From contig PRDV01000032.1 in NCBI GenBank assembly GCA_003174035.1, positions 1-9,956 of the forward strand: a stretch of DNA of 9,956 nt. Reading direction: 5' to 3'. Below the pieces are notes generated by a model, which was given only the letters and a program-made list of their open reading frames with translations, was not told the origin of the DNA and searched no databases. The translations under genes and the position numbers were made by a program. Below, piece after piece: positions 6,278 to 9,956 of this stretch. This DNA comes from Candidatus Babelota bacterium (GTDB lineage Bacteria; Babelota; Babeliae; Babelales; Babelaceae). How positions within the stretch are numbered: the stretch's first letter is position 1; each line of letters opens with the position of its first letter.

Positions 6278-7429
6278 ATGTTTATGTTACTACTATGTTG
6301 TATTTTCGCATTTCAATCTTTTAATAAAGCAATGGAATCAGTTATTCGAACTCCTTCACAACCGGTTTCTCAGGTTGAGGGTCTGAAGGCAGAACTCTCT
6401 GATTTGTTACAACGGGCTGAAGTGCGCCTCCTTGAAGAACAAAAGAAAGCGCTCTTTTACTATTTGAGCGCACAAATAGAGCAAAAAAAAACTGATATGC
6501 AAGTTTGGGAAGGTTGGCCAGAGATACATGAAGAATATGCACAAGAAAAGAGGACTCTTGAAAAGCAGAGGGATGCACTTGCCTATGAACTAAGGCATGA
6601 ATTTGAACCTGAGGTATTGACGTTGGGAGACTGTACTATATGTATGGAGCTGCTCCATAAAGAGGTATCGCATGTATGTAAGTGTGGTGAAACTATTTGC
6701 CTACCCTGTATAAGGGATACAGCTCGCATGCATAGCCATCAGCCTTCAAAAATTCGTTGCGCCAAGTGTAATAGACCATTTCGTGTTGAAAGAGCTCTAG
6801 ATATTTATTCTCTGCAAGATCTTATTGAGAGTTTCAGAAAAGAAGTAACTGCCGCATCTCCTGATGGCAAATTTTGTCCCACGCCGGACTGCACCTATCA
6901 TTATATTGATGAACAGCCTAAGTCTCTTTCTTTAAAGACTGAATGTCCACGTTGCAAAAAAACCTATTGCTGTCATTGTTTAGTGAACCATGAGCCAGCA
7001 ATGACGTGCCAGGAGGCAACTAAAATGCAAACTGCCGAGGATGACTCAAGAGCGTGGATGATAGCCAATACTCAACCATGTCCGCGATGCAAAACTCCCG
7101 TACAAAAGGTTGATGGATGTAATCATCTTCATTGTTCCTGTGGAGCAGATTTCAGATGGGAACGTCGAGATATCTCAGAAGCTTCGCTCCCTGATGATGC
7201 GGGAGGGGTTCAGCCTCATATGCCTGAAGATATGTTACATCGCTTCTTAGATGCATTGCGGTTTGGCAGAGTGATTGCGGTTACCGTGATTCGTGTTGAT
7301 AGAGATTCAGAAGAAGATTCCGAGGAAAATGTTGAAGAAGGTCAGGGCTCTAAAAGGCTTCGAGAAGAGGAAGAAGAGGCTTCTGAATCTGATGAGGAAG
7401 TTAACCCAGCAAAAAGGCCACGGCGTTAA
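6278..7429 (+). CDS. RING-IBR-RING (RBR) E3 ubiquitin ligase-like protein, probable secreted effector
   Basis: RBR ligases receive ubiquitin from an E2 on a catalytic Cys in the second RING (Rcat) and pass it to a target; bacteria have no ubiquitin pathway, so the likely place of action is a eukaryotic host. Residues 1-13 are hydrophobic (MFMLLLCCIFAF), a possible short export signal. Residues 33-107 are coiled-coil-like. RING1 has Cys119, 122, 134, 136, 141, 144, 161 and 164, with Ile121 at the usual E2-contact position. The IBR has Cys200, 205, 223, 226, 231, 234, His238 and Cys244. Rcat has Cys268, 271, 286 and 288 around Cys281-x-His283, matching the catalytic Cys and His of parkin-type enzymes. 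The second zinc site of Rcat is missing. Residues 344-383 are acidic, then basic (ending AKRPRR), resembling a bipartite nuclear localisation signal. The start has GAGG (6268-6271) six bases upstream. Activity is inferred. Confidence 0.88.
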   Translation: MFMLLLCCIFAFQSFNKAMESVIRTPSQPVSQVEGLKAELSDLLQRAEVRLLEEQKKALFYYLSAQIEQKKTDMQVWEGWPEIHEEYAQEKRTLEKQRDALAYELRHEFEPEVLTLGDCTICMELLHKEVSHVCKCGETICLPCIRDTARMHSHQPSKIRCAKCNRPFRVERALDIYSLQDLIESFRKEVTAASPDGKFCPTPDCTYHYIDEQPKSLSLKTECPRCKKTYCCHCLVNHEPAMTCQEATKMQTAEDDSRAWMIANTQPCPRCKTPVQKVDGCNHLHCSCGADFRWERRDISEASLPDDAGGVQPHMPEDMLHRFLDALRFGRVIAVTVIRVDRDSEEDSEENVEEGQGSKRLREEEEEASESDEEVNPAKRPRR

Positions 7430-7521
7430 GAAAATATGCACCCCGAGTATTTAAAAAATTGGCTTTTGCGCTATACTTTATTCTACAGAATGCAACAGAG
7501 CTTTACGCAAAGAGGATTTTT

Positions 7522-7983
7522 ATGAAAGTGGTGAGAGTTTTTTTACTCAAAGATATTGAGAAAGTAGGTATTGCTGGCGAAATTATCAAGACAGCTGAGG
7601 GGTATGCTCGGAATTATTTAATTCCCAAGAAATTAGGTATAGAAGTTACCGCAGCTAATGAGTCATCATTTTCTCATAGAGTAAAAACTATTGAGCATAG
7701 AAAAGAGGTTGTTGAATCTAAAACCTCGATGCTTGCGGAGAAAATTAAGGGTCTTGAGCTTGTTTTGAAGCGAAAAATACATGACGGGGATCAGCTCTAT
7801 GGATCGATAAGTCCCCGAGAAATTGTTGATGAGCTGGCTGCACAGGGCGTAGCAGTGTCTGGTAGCCAAGTTATTATGGATAAAGCAATTAAAACAAAAG
7901 GAAATCATACCATTGTTATTAAGCTTTCTTCAAAGTTGCAACCAACACTTAAAGTAAAAATAGTTCCAGAAGCAACCGCATAA
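7522..7983 (+). CDS. rplI: Large-subunit ribosomal protein bL9
   Basis: Binds 23S rRNA at the base of the L1 stalk and projects from the large ribosomal subunit. The N-terminal domain is clear: MKVVRVFLLKDIEKVG, then the signature GYARNYLIPKKLGIEVT. A long connecting helix follows (about residues 50-80), then the C-terminal domain with LYGSISPREIVDEL and AIKTKGNHTIVIKL. Length is 153 residues, usual for the family. ATG 7522 is chosen because AGAGGA (7511-7516) precedes it and the family starts with MK-V; an in-frame TTG at 7459 would add 21 unrelated residues. The usual rpsF-ssb-rpsR neighbours are absent upstream, while dnaB follows after one base, a common pairing. Confidence 0.97.
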   Translation: MKVVRVFLLKDIEKVGIAGEIIKTAEGYARNYLIPKKLGIEVTAANESSFSHRVKTIEHRKEVVESKTSMLAEKIKGLELVLKRKIHDGDQLYGSISPREIVDELAAQGVAVSGSQVIMDKAIKTKGNHTIVIKLSSKLQPTLKVKIVPEATA

Positions 7984-7984
7984 T

Positions 7985-9352
7985 ATGGTTCAAAAAAAAC
8001 AAGAAAAACAATCACCTACGGTACTTGCTGAAAAAGTCTTAGGGCGTAATCTCCCCTTTAGCACTGAGGCTGAGCGCGCAGTATTAGGCTCGCTCTTATT
8101 ACAGGATAGCTATCTTGATATTGTCATGGAGCGGCTTACTGCTCAGGATTTCTATGCGCCAATACATAAGACGATTTTTGAGGCGATGTGCTCACTTGGT
8201 CAGCGCAAGCACCGCCTTGATATTATTACCGTGCAAGATGAGCTTGAGAAAATGGGCCAATTGCAGCAGATTGGCGGGGTTGTCTATTTACTTTCCCTGC
8301 AGGAAGATATTCCAGCAATTGGACTCATCGAGCAGCATGCTCGCATAGTTAAAGAAAAAGCAGTGTTGCGGGAACTCATTAGTTCAGCTACACAGATTAT
8401 TACCAACTGCTATGCCCAGAATGATAAGGAAATTGAAGGCGTTCTTGATGAAGCTGAGCGTATAATATTCCAGATCTCACAGAAAAGAACGCAACAGAGC
8501 TTTGTCCAGCTCAATATTTGGCTGAAAAAGACGTTCCAGCATCTCTCCAGTATTCAGGCAGTTGATCGAGGAATTACCGGTGTTGCTTCCGGATACAAGA
8601 AATTAGATGAATATACGTCAGGTTTTCAGCCGAGCGATTTTATTGTGCTTGCAGCCCGACCATCAATGGGTAAAACAGCTTTGGCATTGAGTCTTGCCCG
8701 CAATGCAGCGGCCCATAATGCCTGTGTAGGTTTCTTTTCCCTTGAAATGAGTGCTGAACAATTGACGTTAAGGTTATTATCCTCTGAGACTGGCATTCCG
8801 CACCAAAAAATTAGAAATGCCAATATTAGTTCGGAAGAATGGGTTGAGCTTACGCATGCCGCTGCACATTTTGGCGGTATGAAGCTTTTTGTTGATGATA
8901 CCCCTATGCAAACCATCATGGATGTGCGGGCAAAAGCAAGAAAGCTAAAAATGGAGCATAATCTAGGCTATTTAGTTATCGATTATTTGCAGCTCTTGCA
9001 TGGCCATCGGACGTATGAAAACAGGCATCAGGAAGTATCAGAGATATCACGATCATTAAAGGCCCTTGCAAAAGAGCTCAATATTCCTGTTATTGCGCTT
9101 TCACAGCTTTCTCGTGCAGTAGACAGCCGTGTGGATAAAAGGCCAATGCTCTCAGATTTGCGTGAATCAGGTGCTATCGAGCAGGACGCGGATGTTATTA
9201 TGTTCCTCTATAGGGATGTGGTGTATAATCCAGATACTGAAAACCCCTCACTATCAGAGCTTATCATAGGTAAGCAGCGTAATGGCCCAACCGGAACTGT
9301 GTATCTTCACTTTCAAAATAGTCTTACGCTCTTTCAAGATCCGGAGTCCTGA
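7985..9352 (+). CDS. dnaB: Replicative DNA helicase DnaB
   Basis: A hexameric ATP-driven 5'-3' helicase that unwinds the replication fork and recruits primase. Residues about 20-125 are the N-terminal helical domain (PFSTEAERAVLGSLL, QDFYAPIHKTIFEAM), then a linker to about 185, then the RecA-like motor. Walker A is ARPSMGKTA at 224-232, the catalytic Glu is in FSLEMS (Glu254), Walker B is LVIDYLQLL with Asp333, and the sensor-like SQLSRAVD lies at 373-380. The region DLRESGAIEQDADVIMFLYR (391-410) is the conserved end of the motor. Length (455) is normal and no intein is present. The start lies one base after the rplI stop with only a weak SD inside rplI, so translation is probably coupled. 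The stop overlaps the ruvC start by one base. Confidence 0.98.
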   Translation: MVQKKQEKQSPTVLAEKVLGRNLPFSTEAERAVLGSLLLQDSYLDIVMERLTAQDFYAPIHKTIFEAMCSLGQRKHRLDIITVQDELEKMGQLQQIGGVVYLLSLQEDIPAIGLIEQHARIVKEKAVLRELISSATQIITNCYAQNDKEIEGVLDEAERIIFQISQKRTQQSFVQLNIWLKKTFQHLSSIQAVDRGITGVASGYKKLDEYTSGFQPSDFIVLAARPSMGKTALALSLARNAAAHNACVGFFSLEMSAEQLTLRLLSSETGIPHQKIRNANISSEEWVELTHAAAHFGGMKLFVDDTPMQTIMDVRAKARKLKMEHNLGYLVIDYLQLLHGHRTYENRHQEVSEISRSLKALAKELNIPVIALSQLSRAVDSRVDKRPMLSDLRESGAIEQDADVIMFLYRDVVYNPDTENPSLSELIIGKQRNGPTGTVYLHFQNSLTLFQDPES

Positions 9353-9855
9353 TGATCGTATTAGGGGTGGATCCGGGATTTTCTGTAACCGGTTTTGGCA
9401 TAATTAAAAAGCATGGTCAGTCTTTAACAATTCTCGATTCTGGGGCTCTCAAGCTTTCGACTACTGCACCATTAAGCGAGCGTATCGGACTGTTTCACGA
9501 TTTTTTCGTTCAAAAAATAGAGCAATGGGGCGTCGAAGCCCTCGCTTTGGAAACGCCTTTTTTGGGGAAAAATGCTCAGAACTTTTTAAAGCTGGGCTAC
9601 TTACGAGGAATTCTCTATCTCCTTGCAGATAGACACAGCCTACTGGTTGAAGAGTTTGCTCCACGAGAAATTAAATTAGCGGTTACTGGCTATGGTGGAG
9701 CTTCTAAAGAGCAAGTAGCAAGAGTCCTTTGCAGGTTATTTCGGAATTTTCAGATTCCAGCGACTCTAGATACCAGTGATGCATTGGCTGTGACGCTCTG
9801 CGGTGTTTGGAAAATTAATACGCTCAGTAAAAATACACAGAGGAAAGCAGTCTGA
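9352..9855 (+). CDS. ruvC: Holliday junction endonuclease RuvC
   Basis: Cuts Holliday junctions symmetrically during recombination repair, working as a dimer with RuvAB. It begins MIVLGVDPGFSVTGFG. The four acidic metal-binding residues are present: Asp7, Glu67 (in LALETPF), Asp140 and Asp143 (in LDTSDALAV). The family motifs KNAQNFLKLGYLRG and REIKLAVTGYGGASKEQV are also clear. At 167 residues the length is normal. The start is TGATG, sharing one base with the dnaB stop, and GGAG (9343-9346) precedes it. A position directly behind dnaB rather than beside ruvA/ruvB is less usual. The last codons form the left arm of the transcription terminator. Confidence 0.96.
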   Translation: MIVLGVDPGFSVTGFGIIKKHGQSLTILDSGALKLSTTAPLSERIGLFHDFFVQKIEQWGVEALALETPFLGKNAQNFLKLGYLRGILYLLADRHSLLVEEFAPREIKLAVTGYGGASKEQVARVLCRLFRNFQIPATLDTSDALAVTLCGVWKINTLSKNTQRKAV

Positions 9856-9883
9856 GAGTTAGACTACTTTCCTCCAATTTTTT
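9840..9883 (+). terminator. Rho-independent terminator after ruvC
   Basis: GAGGAAAG (9840-9847) pairs with CTTTCCTC (9867-9874). After one C/A mismatch, AGTCT (9849-9853) pairs with AGACT (9861-9865), leaving a 7-base loop. Six T's follow at 9878-9883. The left arm lies in the ruvC coding end and the stop codon is in the loop region. On the other strand the stem is followed by TGTGTATTTTT, so it may also end the convergent minus-strand gene. Confidence 0.88.
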
Positions 9884-9893
9884 AGGAACTATC

Positions 9894-9956
9894 TTAGCTT
9901 TCTAGATCTTCCGTGCTTGGATAGACTGCTCCGGTTTTATCCGTCAAGCTATTAAG
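9894..9956 (-). CDS. Possible C-terminal end of a convergent gene (partial)
   Basis: From the window edge one minus-strand frame is open for 20 codons and ends in TAA at 9896-9894. The encoded end is LNSLTDKTGAVYPSTEDLES. The other two minus-strand frames meet stops within the first four codons. The location facing ruvC, with a probably bidirectional terminator between them, fits a convergent gene. Twenty codons are too few to identify a family, and chance is not excluded. Confidence 0.4.
   Translation of the reverse strand, partial: LNSLTDKTGAVYPSTEDLES

Noticed and set aside
7463..7515. Possible long-loop hairpin TTTGCG/CGCAAA before rplI as a ribosomal-protein leader
   Set aside because: Only six base pairs with a loop of more than 30 bases; no known L9 leader structure to compare with.
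7459..7521. N-terminal extension of rplI from a TTG
   Set aside because: The added 21 residues do not match ribosomal protein L9, and a good SD sits just before ATG 7522.
7666..7908. Minus-strand 80-codon frame inside rplI
   Set aside because: Antisense shadow of a certain ribosomal protein gene, no SD or signature.
8626..8919. Minus-strand 97-codon frame inside dnaB
   Set aside because: Antisense to the conserved helicase motor; no independent support.

Overview
This window looks like a stretch of a bacterial chromosome from a host-associated lineage, with housekeeping genes at both ends and an accessory segment between them. The right end carries rplI-dnaB-ruvC and the left end the last part of ileS, all with ordinary bacterial signals: Shine-Dalgarno sites, stop/start overlaps and a rho-independent terminator. 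Base composition is moderately AT-rich. The middle carries a RING-IBR-RING (RBR) ubiquitin-ligase-like protein, a Fic protein, an exported protein with a J-like domain and a short set of prepilin-like genes. That mixture of eukaryote-like domains and pseudopilins fits Candidatus Dependentiae (TM6) or a similar intracellular or protist-associated bacterium. This placement is inferred from gene content and was not tested by any search.

Layout. 1-825 (+): 3' end of isoleucyl-tRNA synthetase with its C-terminal zinc knuckle. 814-1269 (-): small unrecognised protein with a repetitive hydrophobic N-terminus, overlapping the ileS end tail to tail. 1330-3492 (-): 720-residue exported protein with coiled-coil, low-complexity and degenerate J-like regions, behind a good promoter at 3558-3586. 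3697-4764 (-): class II Fic protein with a C-terminal helix-turn-helix. 4765-4958: divergent intergenic region holding five TTGCC/GGCAA elements. 4959-6150 (+): three overlapping genes, two clear prepilin-like proteins followed by a membrane-anchored protein without the prepilin motif. 6278-7429 (+): the RBR protein. 7522-9855 (+): rplI, dnaB and ruvC, tightly packed, ending in a strong hairpin terminator. 9894-9956 (-): apparent 3' end of another gene converging on ruvC.

How the genes relate. The rplI-dnaB-ruvC block serves translation, replication and recombination. The three pilin-like genes probably encode minor components of a type IV pilus-like or competence/type II secretion pseudopilus. 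The RBR protein, the Fic protein and the J-like protein are the candidates for host interaction. The RBR protein is the most striking: it has a hydrophobic N-terminus, a complete RING1-IBR arrangement, an Rcat domain that keeps the catalytic Cys-x-His, and an acidic tail ending in a basic cluster like a nuclear localisation signal. No stretch longer than about 205 bases lacks a gene. No tRNA, rRNA, CRISPR array or insertion sequence was seen.
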